A DNA stretch of 64,000 nucleotides from Oscillospiraceae bacterium. GTDB lineage: Bacteria; Bacillota; Clostridia; Saccharofermentanales; Saccharofermentanaceae. A model generated the notes under the pieces. It searched no databases, was not told the origin of the DNA, and saw only the letters and a program-made list of their open reading frames with translations. The stretch lies in assembly GCA_902788505.1 (NCBI GenBank), contig CADAKH010000020.1, forward strand, positions 1 through 64,000, given 5' to 3'. The translations under genes and the position numbers were made by a program. Every line of letters begins with the position of its first letter. Positions within the stretch are counted from its first letter, which is position 1. Below are positions 1 through 8,315 of the stretch, piece after piece.

Positions 1-193
1 TAGACACCTCCGTACACTAGATGGTTCTTTGAATATACTTATCCAAATAAGGTGTATACGATATTTTGTCCCGTGTCTACTTTTACGTTACCACTTCAAA
101 ATAATCGTTTTTTGGTACAAATTTATGCACAAGAAAGCCTTTGTGCTCTGTTTTGTATCTGAAAATGCAATTTCTGATACAAATAAGATACGA
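1..193. other. Window edge, no gene seen
   Basis: I see no convincing gene here. A 69-codon open frame covers 29-238 on the + strand, but it has no good ribosome binding site and runs into the tandem repeat that follows, so I do not call it. Confidence 0.5.
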
Positions 194-290
194 CCGCATT
201 TATCCCGGCAGATAATCCGCATTTATCCCGGCAGATAATCCGCTTTTATCCCGGCAGGTAATCCTCTTTTATCTCGGCAGGTAATCCATC
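194..290. repeat. 23-bp tandem repeat at the 3' end of a membrane protein gene
   Basis: Four imperfect copies of a 23-bp unit lie head to tail, with the core TTTATCCCGGCAGRTAATCC on the + strand. Read on the - strand, each copy encodes D-Y-L-P-(G/R)-stop. The first copy is the real C-terminus of the upstream - strand gene and the others lie past its stop codon. The array therefore looks like repeated duplication of the last codons plus the stop codon, possibly by slippage. Confidence 0.8.
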
Positions 291-913
291 TCCGGATTGT
301 CCAGCCTGCGCTTCTCCTTTTTCGCGGAGCTTACCATGGCAAAGACCAGGGCAACTGGAATAAGCATAACAACACTCCAGACGATGAGATAAGTGGTCTT
401 GGAACCGGAACAATCCAGGAGAACGCTTCTTATGACCCATCCGTCAGATTCATAGATCTCCATGTAATTGAGCATCTCACGGTAGTACTGTGAAGCTTCG
501 CTCTTCTGGGTCTCGACAGTGCCGATAAATGTTCTGGGCTCCATCTCGATCATTTTTGTCTTGCCGTCAATATAATCATATGTGGCATCTGTAAGCTGAT
601 CCAAGTATTCTCTGTCCTTCTTGCTTGAAACCGTCAGTGGCATGATGGATCCGTCAGACATCCAGATCATGTAATAGTATGTATGACCTGTCGGAATAAA
701 ATTATAAGACTCAGTCTCCTCTGCATAGCAGCCAAGGCACGCAACGGCTTCGTATGAGATCCACTTGTCAGAATAAGATTTGTAGTTCGGCTCTGCCTCT
801 TCATATGTCGCTACGACATTTCCGAAAAGGAGATCTCTCATAAAGAATGTGACCGCTCCGAAAAAGATAACGAAAATAACCAATAGTACTATAAGACCGG
901 TTGTTTTTTTCAT
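269..913 (-). CDS. Hypothetical protein with two terminal membrane segments
   Basis: The 214-residue protein is not recognised. It has a hydrophobic segment near residues 5-24 and a second near residues 172-195, with a soluble domain of about 145 residues between them and a basic tail (KKEKRR). Lys-Lys before the first segment suggests an N-in topology with the central domain outside the membrane. The start is supported by GGGGTAAG upstream. It lies downstream of a two-component system on the same strand, separated by about 95 bases. Its last codons are the first unit of a 23-bp tandem repeat. Confidence 0.6.
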   Translation of the reverse strand: MKKTTGLIVLLVIFVIFFGAVTFFMRDLLFGNVVATYEEAEPNYKSYSDKWISYEAVACLGCYAEETESYNFIPTGHTYYYMIWMSDGSIMPLTVSSKKDREYLDQLTDATYDYIDGKTKMIEMEPRTFIGTVETQKSEASQYYREMLNYMEIYESDGWVIRSVLLDCSGSKTTYLIVWSVVMLIPVALVFAMVSSAKKEKRRLDNPEMDYLPR

Positions 914-1009
914 GTTTCTTACCCCGTGAAAAAAATAAAGTCAACCGATATTGTAACACATTGTGTGAAAAAGACTGTCTCTAACTGAGACAGCCTTTCC
1001 TGATTATCG

Positions 1010-2689
1010 TTATTTCTTTGTGATCCTGGCTTCGAAAACCCCGTCCTTAAGATCAGTCATAAGCCTTAAGCCGTGCTGTTCGATTATCCTTCCGGCGATC
1101 GCAAGGCCGGTTCCGGGTGTGAACTTATCTTTATCCGTCCTGTTCCTGACGGTGATATCTTTCGGCAGGATCGAGACTTCGATCCCGGAATCACCGGTCT
1201 TATATTTTGCAGCGTTGTCGATCAGGTTGAAGGCAGCTGACAGGAAATAATCCCTGTCGATCTTTATCTCCCTGTCTCCTTTGATATCTATGTCAGCGCC
1301 GGCCTTTTTGGCGGCCTCCTCGAAGATCTTGCGGGCAGATTTTCTCGTGAGGATGATTGATGTTTTATCGGCCGCCTTTAGTATCGACTCTATATCGGCA
1401 TTCATCTCCTGTGTTTTTGCAAGGATCTGATCTGCGTAGTGATCCTTTTCGGCAGCATCACTGACATCTTTCAGGTTTTCGGCATAACCTCCGAGTATCT
1501 GCAGAGGTGTCTTCAGGTTATGGGCCAGGGAATCTATGAGATTATTCTTGAATCTGTTATTCTCATATGCCTTCTTATACTGCGAATATGGTCTGATCGC
1601 CGTAAGACAGGGAATTCCGACGGAGAATATCAGAAGTACGATTCCGGCTATCAGAAATACCGGCTTGAAATAGTCCCTGTAATTGAGAGTGGTATAAACG
1701 GATTCAACCAGATACTTTTGTCCGTTTATCTCAATGACGGCAAGTCTGCCAATGGTATTATGGCCTTTATCCGACATGCTTGCACAGAAACTGATATCTT
1801 CACCGACCTGTTTTTGCACCCTGATGTCTCTGTCATTATAGAACTTCTCAAGTACACTGATGTTCTCAGCAAGAAATATATCCCCGTTCTGTTGCAGGAA
1901 CGCATCCGGCCTGGCAGTTCTGAAATAAACAGAGTTTTGAAAATCGAGACTCTCTTTCTCATCCAGCGTATTATACAGATTGGATTTAGAAGGATCGGTA
2001 AAATCCAGGTTTTGTCCGTAAGAAACATTATTCATATAAGCATCATACATGCCCATTTTGCCTATATGGAACGAATTACCATCCTCATAATATGACTCAA
2101 TGAAAGGCAGACGTGACAGCAGCGCTCCACTGGCATCAACACACTCTTTGAATAAAAACTGACTGTTATTATATTTATATGCGTATATACTCGCGACATT
2201 CCAGCTGTTATCAAAATACTTGCCCTGACAGTAGTTTTTGCTGTCAATCATGTGTATTTCTTCGCTTGTCTTGTAACAAATGGTCCAATCCGAATTGTTA
2301 ATGGTATCGGTTCTTTGTCCGATAGCAAGAAGATCTTCGTTATCCGTCAGATAGACCCAGTCATGGATGCTTCTCTCAACAGGGACTACATCGTAGTCTG
2401 TCTCGAAAAAGATGTCGAAACTCCCGTCCTCATTGATCTTCGCTAAACGCATGTAATCCGAAGAATACAAATTGGAAATTATATCGATAAATGTCACATC
2501 CAGCTCACCGGCATCGTATCTTGTGACCATATTCTTGTACTTTCCGAAAATATCATCAAAACCGGCTTCTATCGAAGTATTATATGTATTCCGTAAATAC
2601 ATCTTAAATGCAGAGAACAGCACAGCCCCTAAGATCATGCCGGCTATCACTCTTCCGATTGCAAAACTGAAATATGATTTCTTCTTCAT
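1010..2689 (-). CDS. Membrane sensor histidine kinase
   Basis: The 559-residue protein has an N-terminal membrane segment (about 10-28), a large extracytoplasmic sensor region (about 30-340), a second membrane segment (about 344-364), a HisKA helix and an ATPase domain. The likely phosphorylated His is residue 390 in AHNLKTPLQ, where the more usual residue after His is Glu. The N box (NLIDNAAKY, about 488) and a G box (GTGLAIAG, about 526) are visible, but the DxG box is degenerate (RNRTDK). No HAMP linker is evident. The response regulator starts upstream with a spacing of about 50 bases, so the pair is probably co-transcribed. The ligand is unknown. Confidence 0.88.
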   Translation of the reverse strand: MKKKSYFSFAIGRVIAGMILGAVLFSAFKMYLRNTYNTSIEAGFDDIFGKYKNMVTRYDAGELDVTFIDIISNLYSSDYMRLAKINEDGSFDIFFETDYDVVPVERSIHDWVYLTDNEDLLAIGQRTDTINNSDWTICYKTSEEIHMIDSKNYCQGKYFDNSWNVASIYAYKYNNSQFLFKECVDASGALLSRLPFIESYYEDGNSFHIGKMGMYDAYMNNVSYGQNLDFTDPSKSNLYNTLDEKESLDFQNSVYFRTARPDAFLQQNGDIFLAENISVLEKFYNDRDIRVQKQVGEDISFCASMSDKGHNTIGRLAVIEINGQKYLVESVYTTLNYRDYFKPVFLIAGIVLLIFSVGIPCLTAIRPYSQYKKAYENNRFKNNLIDSLAHNLKTPLQILGGYAENLKDVSDAAEKDHYADQILAKTQEMNADIESILKAADKTSIILTRKSARKIFEEAAKKAGADIDIKGDREIKIDRDYFLSAAFNLIDNAAKYKTGDSGIEVSILPKDITVRNRTDKDKFTPGTGLAIAGRIIEQHGLRLMTDLKDGVFEARITKK

Positions 2690-2741
2690 GTAACTTTCTC
2701 CCCGTATTTGCGGCCTCTTTACGACCCGTGCTTTTTAAAGA

Positions 2742-3410
2742 TCAGTCAAACCTGTAGCCGACTCCGATAAGCGTCTTTATGCGCGACCCTTCCTTGCGGA
2801 GCAGCTTGCGGAGATTCTTCACCCGGTTGTCGATCACACGCTCGGAGATGAAATCATCTCCTCCCCAGGCAACTGCAAGCAGAAGCCTTCTCGTAACCGC
2901 AACACCCGGATGCTCCATCAGGTACTTTAAGATCTGGTATTCCTTCGGCGGAAGATCGACCGCGCTGCCGGAGACAGTAACTTCGAACTTCAGAGGATCT
3001 ATAGTTATCTCTCCGCTTGTGATGATCTTTCTCTCCTCGTGTACGGTCGTAGTCCTCTCCAGAAGGGCCATGAGCTTGCTGTACAGTATCGCTATCGAAA
3101 AGGGCTTCACGATGTAATCGTCGGCGCCAAGCTCATAACCGTAAAGAACGTCTTCTTCCCTGACCTTGCCGGTAAGGAACACGACCGGAATATCCGACCT
3201 CTTTCTGATGATCTTACAGAGTTCAAATCCGTCTATGCCCGGCATCATGACATCAAGGATTATCAGGTCGTATTCCTCATTAAGGATCTTGGAAAGGCCC
3301 GTATTGCCGTCCTGCGCAAGATCCAGCGCGATCTTCTCGCGCCTTCCGAAATAGTCTCCGATGACCTCTCTTATCTGACTGTCGTCTTCGACGAGCAAAA
3401 CCCTGTACAT
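2742..3410 (-). CDS. OmpR/PhoB-family response regulator
   Basis: The 222-residue protein has a receiver domain (1-115) and a winged-helix DNA-binding domain (about 128-222). The acidic pocket (E8, D9, D10), phosphoacceptor Asp53 in LDVMMPG, Thr80 and Lys102 are all present. GGAGGTACTC precedes the ATG. It is encoded just before the sensor kinase and diverges from the metal-uptake operon. A direct repeat in the divergent spacer could be its own binding site. Whether it controls the neighbouring transporter is inference from position only. Confidence 0.92.
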   Translation of the reverse strand: MYRVLLVEDDSQIREVIGDYFGRREKIALDLAQDGNTGLSKILNEEYDLIILDVMMPGIDGFELCKIIRKRSDIPVVFLTGKVREEDVLYGYELGADDYIVKPFSIAILYSKLMALLERTTTVHEERKIITSGEITIDPLKFEVTVSGSAVDLPPKEYQILKYLMEHPGVAVTRRLLLAVAWGGDDFISERVIDNRVKNLRKLLRKEGSRIKTLIGVGYRFD

Positions 3411-3442
3411 GAGTACCTCCGTCTGAGAGTATGTTACATGTT

Positions 3443-3463
3443 CAGTGTATCGTTAGTGTATCG
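3443..3463. promoter_or_regulatory. Direct-repeat candidate response regulator site
   Basis: AGTGTATCG occurs twice as a direct repeat with an 11-base period (the second copy is preceded by TT and followed by A). OmpR-family regulators typically bind tandem half-sites with 10-11 base spacing. The pair lies 33-53 bases upstream of the response regulator start codon, which fits autoregulation. Confidence 0.5.
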
Positions 3464-3476
3464 ATTTGCAAAATTG

Positions 3477-3497
3477 TGAAATTGATAATCAATTTCA
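3477..3497. promoter_or_regulatory. Fur/Zur-like palindromic operator
   Basis: This is a perfect 10-1-10 inverted repeat with half-site TGAAATTGAT. It ends two bases before the -35 box of the metal-uptake promoter. Its core GATAATC and A/T-rich arms resemble Fur-family (Fur, Zur) boxes. A metal-responsive repressor is the natural reader, but MntR or the neighbouring response regulator cannot be excluded. Confidence 0.6.
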
Positions 3498-3499
3498 TA

Positions 3500-3528
3500 T
3501 TGACACTGAAATGTCCCACTTTTATAAT
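3500..3528 (+). promoter_or_regulatory. Consensus sigma-A promoter of the metal-uptake operon
   Basis: TTGACA at 3500-3505 and TATAAT at 3523-3528 are separated by exactly 17 bases, matching the vegetative consensus at every position. A promoter this strong next to a palindromic operator implies tight repression when metal is sufficient. Confidence 0.88.
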
Positions 3529-3562
3529 ACTTTTCCGTACCCTGAGAGAAAGAAGAGTAATC

Positions 3563-4555
3563 ATGAGCTTAAAAAAACTGTTCAATCTGAAGAAAACCGC
3601 GTCCGCACTTCTCGCCGGCCTTATAGCTCTCGGCGCATGTTCATGTGCGGCAGCAAACACCGGCAGCGCCGGCAATAAGCTCAACGTGGTCACAACGATC
3701 TTCCCTGAATACGACTGGGCGAAAGCGATCGCCGGCGAAAAGCTCTCTGATATCGATCTTACCCTTCTTCTCGACAACGGTGCCGATATGCACAGCTTCC
3801 AGCCGACCGCACGCGACATCATAAAGATATCCTCCTGCGATGTTTTCGTATATGTCGGAGGCGAATCTGACGAGTGGGTCGAAGATGCGCTGAAAGAAGC
3901 GGTTAACAAGGATATGCAGGTCGTAAACCTCATGGATCTTTTGGGCGGCAGGGCCGTTGAAGAGGAGATCGTCGAAGGGATGCAGTCTGAAGATGTTTGC
4001 GAAGATGAAGAAGAGACTGAATACGATGAGCATGTCTGGCTCTCACTCCGTAATGCACAGGTTTTCGTAACCGGAATTGCAGATGCCATGGCAAAAGCGG
4101 ATCCTGAGAATGCCGCAACATATGAAGCCAACGCACAGAGCTACAATAAGACACTTGATGAACTCGACGGCAGATATAAGGATGCTGTTGCAAACGGCAG
4201 TAAGGACACTCTCCTTTTTGCCGACAGATTCCCCTTCAGATATCTTGTCGACGATTATGATCTCAACTACTATGCAGCTTTTGCCGGATGCTCGGCTGAG
4301 ACAGAAGCAAGTTTTGATACGGTTATCTTCCTGGCAGCCGAGATCAACGATCTTCACCTTGATTATGTTCTGGTAATAGAGAGCTCCGATCAGAAGATCG
4401 CGCAGACGGTGATCGACAACACAGAGACCAACACACAGGAGATCCTCGTAATGGATTCGATGCAGAGTACGACTACTTCGGACAGCAAGAAGGGCGTAAC
4501 TTATGTGTCTCTCATGGAAAAGAATCTCGAAGTTCTTACTGCAGCATTAAGGTAA
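3563..4555 (+). CDS. Zn/Mn-type ABC transporter substrate-binding lipoprotein
   Basis: The 330-residue protein is a cluster A-I metal-binding protein (ZnuA/AdcA/TroA family). A signal peptide ends in the lipobox LGAC, with lipidated Cys at residue 26. Likely metal ligands are the His of GADMHSFQPTARD and the His of DEHVWLS. An acidic stretch (EDVCEDEEETEYDEH) replaces the His-rich loop of classical ZnuA. The usual third His region reads ADRFPFRYL, without His, so metal preference (Zn, Mn or Fe) is uncertain. The ATG at 3563 is chosen because it begins the signal peptide. The ATPase gene starts 4 bases after the stop. Confidence 0.85.
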   Translation: MSLKKLFNLKKTASALLAGLIALGACSCAAANTGSAGNKLNVVTTIFPEYDWAKAIAGEKLSDIDLTLLLDNGADMHSFQPTARDIIKISSCDVFVYVGGESDEWVEDALKEAVNKDMQVVNLMDLLGGRAVEEEIVEGMQSEDVCEDEEETEYDEHVWLSLRNAQVFVTGIADAMAKADPENAATYEANAQSYNKTLDELDGRYKDAVANGSKDTLLFADRFPFRYLVDDYDLNYYAAFAGCSAETEASFDTVIFLAAEINDLHLDYVLVIESSDQKIAQTVIDNTETNTQEILVMDSMQSTTTSDSKKGVTYVSLMEKNLEVLTAALR

Positions 4556-4559
4556 AAAT

Positions 4560-5267
4560 ATGGATCTTCTCACCTGCAAAAATCTTAAACTCGGATACGA
4601 GAATATCACCCTCACAGAAGACCTGAGCTTCAGTGTCGAGAAGGGCGACTATCTCTGCATCGTCGGTGAGAACGGTGCGGGCAAATCCACGCTCATGAGA
4701 ACACTTCTCCGCCTTCAGAAACCACTTGGCGGAACAATCGAATACAACGACGACCTGACAGCATCCAAGATCGGATATCTTCCCCAGCAGACCATCGTGC
4801 AGAAGGATTTCCCTGCCTCGGTTTATGAGGTGGTCCTTTCCGGCTGTCAGAACAGCCTGGGGCTTCACCTTTTCTATTCGAAGGAAGCAAAGAAAAGAGC
4901 CATGGACAACATGGCCCGTCTCGGCATAAGCGATCTCGCAAAGTGGTGCTACCGTGACCTTTCGGGCGGTCAGCAGCAAAGAGTTCTTCTCGCAAGGGCT
5001 CTCTGCGCCACGGAAAAACTTCTCCTTCTGGATGAGCCCGTTGCTGGTCTGGATCCGCTCGTAACCAACGAGATGTATGAACTTATCGATAAGCTCAACA
5101 GCGAAGGCATCACTGTTATCATGATCTCACATGACATTGCATGCTCGGTTAAATATGCAAAGCACGTTCTTCACATCGGCAATGAATTCTTTTTCGGAAC
5201 CGTGGAAGACTACAGGAAGTCTCCTGCCGGCAGCAAATATCTTGAGGGAGGTGGTCACCATCATTAA
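4560..5267 (+). CDS. Metal ABC transporter ATP-binding protein
   Basis: The 235-residue ATPase energises metal import together with the flanking binding protein and permease. Walker A (GENGAGKST), Q loop (LPQQT), signature motif (LSGGQQQR), Walker B (LLLLDEP) and the switch His (MISHD) are all present, so it should be active. The C-terminus ends in GGGHHH. Its last codons contain the ribosome binding site of the permease gene, indicating translational coupling. Confidence 0.93.
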   Translation: MDLLTCKNLKLGYENITLTEDLSFSVEKGDYLCIVGENGAGKSTLMRTLLRLQKPLGGTIEYNDDLTASKIGYLPQQTIVQKDFPASVYEVVLSGCQNSLGLHLFYSKEAKKRAMDNMARLGISDLAKWCYRDLSGGQQQRVLLARALCATEKLLLLDEPVAGLDPLVTNEMYELIDKLNSEGITVIMISHDIACSVKYAKHVLHIGNEFFFGTVEDYRKSPAGSKYLEGGGHHH

Positions 5268-6093
5268 TACACTGATAGATTCTCTCTCATATCCCTTCGT
5301 AAGATACGCGCTTATAGTTGGCGTGCTGATCGCACTCTGCTCATCCCTGCTCGGAGTTATCCTTGTGCTGAAAAGATTCTCTTATATAGGTGACGGACTC
5401 TCGCACGTAGCATTCGGTGCAATGGCAATCGCTGCCGTAGTCGGACTTGCGGACAAGATGATACTCACTCTTCCCATCACGATCCTGTGCGCGATCCTGC
5501 TGTTGTGGACAGGTCAGAATGCCAAGATAAAAGGTGATGCGGCAATCGCCATGATATCTGTCGGCGCACTTGCCGTCGGCTATCTGCTGATGAATCTTTT
5601 CCCGACATCATCGAATATCTCGGGCGACGTCTGCTCAACACTGTTCGGTTCCATGAAGATACTTACGCTTACACGCACAGAAGTCATCATGAGCATTGTT
5701 TTGTCGGTCGTCGTTGTCGTCCTGTTCATCGCATTCTACAACAGGTTCTTTGCAGTGACATTCGATGAGAACTTTGCAAAAGCGGTCGGCACCAGAGCAA
5801 ATCTTCTGAACTTCCTTATCGCGACGATCATCGCTGTTATTATCGTTCTCGCAATGAACCTTGTCGGCTCACTTCTCGTGTCCGCGCTGGTAATATTCCC
5901 GGCACTTTCCGCAATGAGGATATTCAAGAGCTTCAGGTCAGTAACGATCTGCTCGGCAGTCATCTCAGTATGCTGCGCCTTTTTCGGAATCATCCTATCC
6001 ATCCTTCTCGGAACACCGGTCGGCTCAACGATCGTCGTCACCGACATCGCCGCCTTCATCGTCTGCATTATTGCCGGAAAGGTCCGCGGCTAA
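5251..6093 (+). CDS. Metal ABC transporter permease (ZnuB/AdcB family)
   Basis: This is a very hydrophobic protein with about eight predicted membrane segments, related to the ABC-3 permease family, starting in the expected way with LSYPFVRYALIVG. The start is unclear. A GTG at 5251 is in frame, but the strong Shine-Dalgarno GGAGGTG (5247-5253) overlaps it and would be optimally spaced for ATC at 5260 or ATT at 5263. Family alignment also favours a start near there. The gene overlaps the end of the ATPase gene by 17 bases if GTG is used. Confidence 0.85.
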   Translation: MVTIINTLIDSLSYPFVRYALIVGVLIALCSSLLGVILVLKRFSYIGDGLSHVAFGAMAIAAVVGLADKMILTLPITILCAILLLWTGQNAKIKGDAAIAMISVGALAVGYLLMNLFPTSSNISGDVCSTLFGSMKILTLTRTEVIMSIVLSVVVVVLFIAFYNRFFAVTFDENFAKAVGTRANLLNFLIATIIAVIIVLAMNLVGSLLVSALVIFPALSAMRIFKSFRSVTICSAVISVCCAFFGIILSILLGTPVGSTIVVTDIAAFIVCIIAGKVRG

Positions 6094-6119
6094 AGCGTTT
6101 TTTTCACATCATTCGCAAA

Positions 6120-6300
6120 AAGGCTCTTAATCGGCAACTTGCATCTGCAAATTTGCCGATTTTCATGGTAATCAGGCTCAATATCGGCAACCGGAGAAGT
6201 AATTTGCCGATTTCAGTACTGGTTGCAGGCATTTTCGGCAAAAAACATCCTCAAATTGCCGATTTGAACTCATTTTTTCCGAAAACCGGCAACCGGAATC
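6120..6300. repeat. Intergenic element with alternating inverted words
   Basis: The word ATCGGCAA (or TTCGGCAA) alternates with its complement TTGCCGAT at about 6130, 6154, 6183, 6203, 6235 and 6256, giving three successive or nested hairpins in an A/T-rich frame. No gene is visible. The grammar resembles the elements near 12.1, 25.3 and 31.5 kb, although the word differs. Confidence 0.65.
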
Positions 6301-6311
6301 TTAAATCATCG

Positions 6312-6342
6312 GGAAAAGAAAAACGCACCGGTTCAGGTGCGT
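6312..6342 (-). terminator. Terminator of the nudC gene
   Basis: On the - strand a 7-bp perfect stem (ACGCACC / GGTGCGT) with a 6-base loop is followed by TTTTTCTTTT. It lies 60 bases past the nudC stop codon. Confidence 0.8.
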
Positions 6343-6401
6343 TCCCAAAATTATAATTCAACGAAAACGGGCTGATAAAACTCCCGATAAAAACAGTTCC
6401 T

Positions 6402-7223
6402 TCAGACTTTGCCTTCTTTGAACATTGTCATCATCTCATTGGTAAGACTGTAGTTGTCAGGCTGGAGAATGACATCCTCTCTCGAGCGCCACTCGGCAAT
6501 CTTGAGTTCGCCTTCGTCCATCTTTATGGTGCCGTCACCGTCGAGATCGCAGTAAAAACCCACGAGCAGATCGTCAACGATGCCCCACGGCTGCGATTTG
6601 TAGTAGCGGATATTTTTGACGCGCAAACCAACTTCCTCCATGACTTCGCGCTGAACGGTCTCTTCCAGAGTCTCACCGATCTCCGTGAAGCCTGCAACGA
6701 GAGCATAATGCGCATAACCCGTCTTATACTGGGTGACAAGGATCTTATCCCCGTTCGTAACACCCACGATAACCGCGGGAACGATCCTGGGGTAGATCAC
6801 ATTGCCGCATTCGCAGCGGAGTGCGCGCTCTTTATCATCTTTTGAAGTCATCCTGCCGCACCAGCCGCAGTATCTGTTGCCGCGGTACCAGTTGGCGAGC
6901 TGAAGCGCCGTGTAAGCCAGGAATACCCTGTACTTTTCAACGGTACCCGAACGTCTGAATGTGCGGACATTTATGAACTCATACCCGTCAGGAACGGCGA
7001 AGGATTCATCGCCGGCATCAAGGAAAAAGTAATAGTCATCATCGAGCGCGAAAAGGTATGTCAATCCGGACTCACCGGAAGCAAGTTCCGATACGCGCGG
7101 GAACATATCGCCTTTGACCAGCACTTCCTGTTTGTGGAATGCAATGACAAAACTATCAGGCGCCGGTTTTCTGTCCGGATAATAATGATTATCCAGTTTG
7201 TGCGGAAAGATATCCTGGATCAT
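6402..7223 (-). CDS. nudC: NADH pyrophosphatase / NAD-cap hydrolase
   Basis: The 273-residue Nudix hydrolase cleaves NADH to NMNH and AMP; NudC enzymes also remove NAD caps from RNA. A four-Cys zinc ribbon (CGWC ... CECG) precedes the catalytic domain. The Nudix box follows GX5EX7REUXEEXGU (GFTEIGET ... REVMEEVGL). The NudC-specific SQPW motif is present, followed by GIVDD rather than the more common PFPxS. The start has AAGGA upstream. It is followed closely on the same strand by no further gene, and a terminator ends the unit. Confidence 0.92.
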   Translation of the reverse strand: MIQDIFPHKLDNHYYPDRKPAPDSFVIAFHKQEVLVKGDMFPRVSELASGESGLTYLFALDDDYYFFLDAGDESFAVPDGYEFINVRTFRRSGTVEKYRVFLAYTALQLANWYRGNRYCGWCGRMTSKDDKERALRCECGNVIYPRIVPAVIVGVTNGDKILVTQYKTGYAHYALVAGFTEIGETLEETVQREVMEEVGLRVKNIRYYKSQPWGIVDDLLVGFYCDLDGDGTIKMDEGELKIAEWRSREDVILQPDNYSLTNEMMTMFKEGKV

Positions 7224-7232
7224 AAATAGTCC

Positions 7233-7640
7233 TTAGAAACTGAATGTCTCAGGTGCAGCAGTGAATGAGCTGAATGTGGCTGTGGCATCCTTAAAATAAA
7301 GGACCTGAGTGTTGTCGTCGTCAGGGTTGTACATCATCTTGAGCTCAGGGTGCTTTTCGAGCATAGCGACCTTGACGTCTCTTGAATCGTCGTTGATAAG
7401 TTCGCCGGATACGCGGAGCCATGAGCCTGTCTCACCGTCGAAAGCGCAGATCTCAGCCTTGGGATTTGCGGCCAGCTGCTTTGATACTGGCTTGACCTTA
7501 CCTGTCTGGATGTAGAGCTTTCCGTCGTAAACGAGTGCTGTACCAAAAGGTCTTACTCTCGGCTGATCGCCGTCAACTGTTGCCAGATAATAAGTCTTTG
7601 TCTTGTCCAAAAATTCACATACTTTCTCGATGCCTGCCAT
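7233..7640 (-). CDS. Pyridoxamine 5'-phosphate oxidase-family flavin-binding protein
   Basis: This small single-domain protein of about 135 residues belongs to the FMN-binding split-barrel superfamily. It has the typical N-terminal helix (VCEFLDKTKTYYLATVDGDQPRVRPFG), a central TGKVKPVSKQL segment and a GSWLRVSGE strand. I start it at ATG 7640 because AAAGGAAG sits 7 bases upstream; a start 6 codons earlier lacks such a site. The substrate is not predictable. It ends 9 bases before nudC, so the two may be co-transcribed. Confidence 0.85.
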   Translation of the reverse strand: MAGIEKVCEFLDKTKTYYLATVDGDQPRVRPFGTALVYDGKLYIQTGKVKPVSKQLAANPKAEICAFDGETGSWLRVSGELINDDSRDVKVAMLEKHPELKMMYNPDDDNTQVLYFKDATATFSSFTAAPETFSF

Positions 7641-7711
7641 AGTTATGCTTCCTTTCAATTCAAGTTTTTTACTTCAGATATTATAGTCTTTTTCACATGC
7701 ATTAATAAGCT

Positions 7712-8314
7712 TTATGAGAGCCCGTTTTCAAGATAGGCGATAATCTCTTTGTGGTTGCCCGTGAAGCGGAAAGTGTTCATGCCGGCTTTTCCGGCTCCCG
7801 CTATATTGTCTTCCCTGTCGTCGATAAAAAGGCACTCGCTGCCGTTAAGTCCGTATTTCTCAAGGAATGTCCTGTAGATCTTCACATCCGGCTTGAGCAT
7901 GAGATAGTCAGCTGATACGAACACGCCGTCGAAAAAATCGAGGGGCATGAATTTCGGGAAATAAGTGTAGAAAAGGTCGCTCGCATTCGACAGGATATAG
8001 ACTCCGTATCCGTGATCTTTCGCATATCTGCAGAAGTCTTCCGCTCCGTCCAACGGATCCATGCAGATATCCCATCTGTCTGCGCAGTTCTTAAGGGCTT
8101 CATGGTACTTTTCCGGGACTCTTGTTTTCACAAGGTCAAATCTGTCTTTATCCTTAATCTCTCCCTTGTCTGCCATGAGCCACTCGGGGCCGTTAAAAAG
8201 TTCTTTCCTTATGATGTCTTTCTCTTCTTCTGAAGAGCAGAACTGATCCATGACAAATTCGGGATTGTAATCCAGAAGGACATTTCCCATGTCGAGCACA
8301 ATATTCTTTATCAT
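7712..8314 (-). CDS. HAD-superfamily phosphatase-like hydrolase
   Basis: The 200-residue protein is of the YihX / epoxide-hydrolase-N-like HAD type. Motif I is DMGNV, where the second residue of the usual DxD is Asn, as in the haloacid/YihX branch. Motif II is LSNAS, the Lys motif is LKPD and motif IV is FIDDREDN. The start at 8314 (MIKNIVLDMGN) follows GGTGAGTG; an upstream in-frame ATG would add seven residues. It overlaps or abuts the preceding Dabb-domain gene. It probably dephosphorylates a small metabolite. Confidence 0.85.
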   Translation of the reverse strand: MIKNIVLDMGNVLLDYNPEFVMDQFCSSEEEKDIIRKELFNGPEWLMADKGEIKDKDRFDLVKTRVPEKYHEALKNCADRWDICMDPLDGAEDFCRYAKDHGYGVYILSNASDLFYTYFPKFMPLDFFDGVFVSADYLMLKPDVKIYRTFLEKYGLNGSECLFIDDREDNIAGAGKAGMNTFRFTGNHKEIIAYLENGLS

Positions 8315-8315
8315 G

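Noticed and set aside
194..290. CRISPR-like array
   Set aside because: Units are contiguous without spacers and derive from the 3' end of a gene.
1439..2095. 218-codon open frame on the + strand inside the histidine kinase gene
   Set aside because: The - strand encodes a complete sensor kinase with recognisable domains; the + strand frame has no known motif.
3442..4131. 229-codon open frame antisense to the metal-binding protein gene
   Set aside because: It is a Ser-rich shadow frame; the + strand has a signal peptide, lipobox and family motifs.
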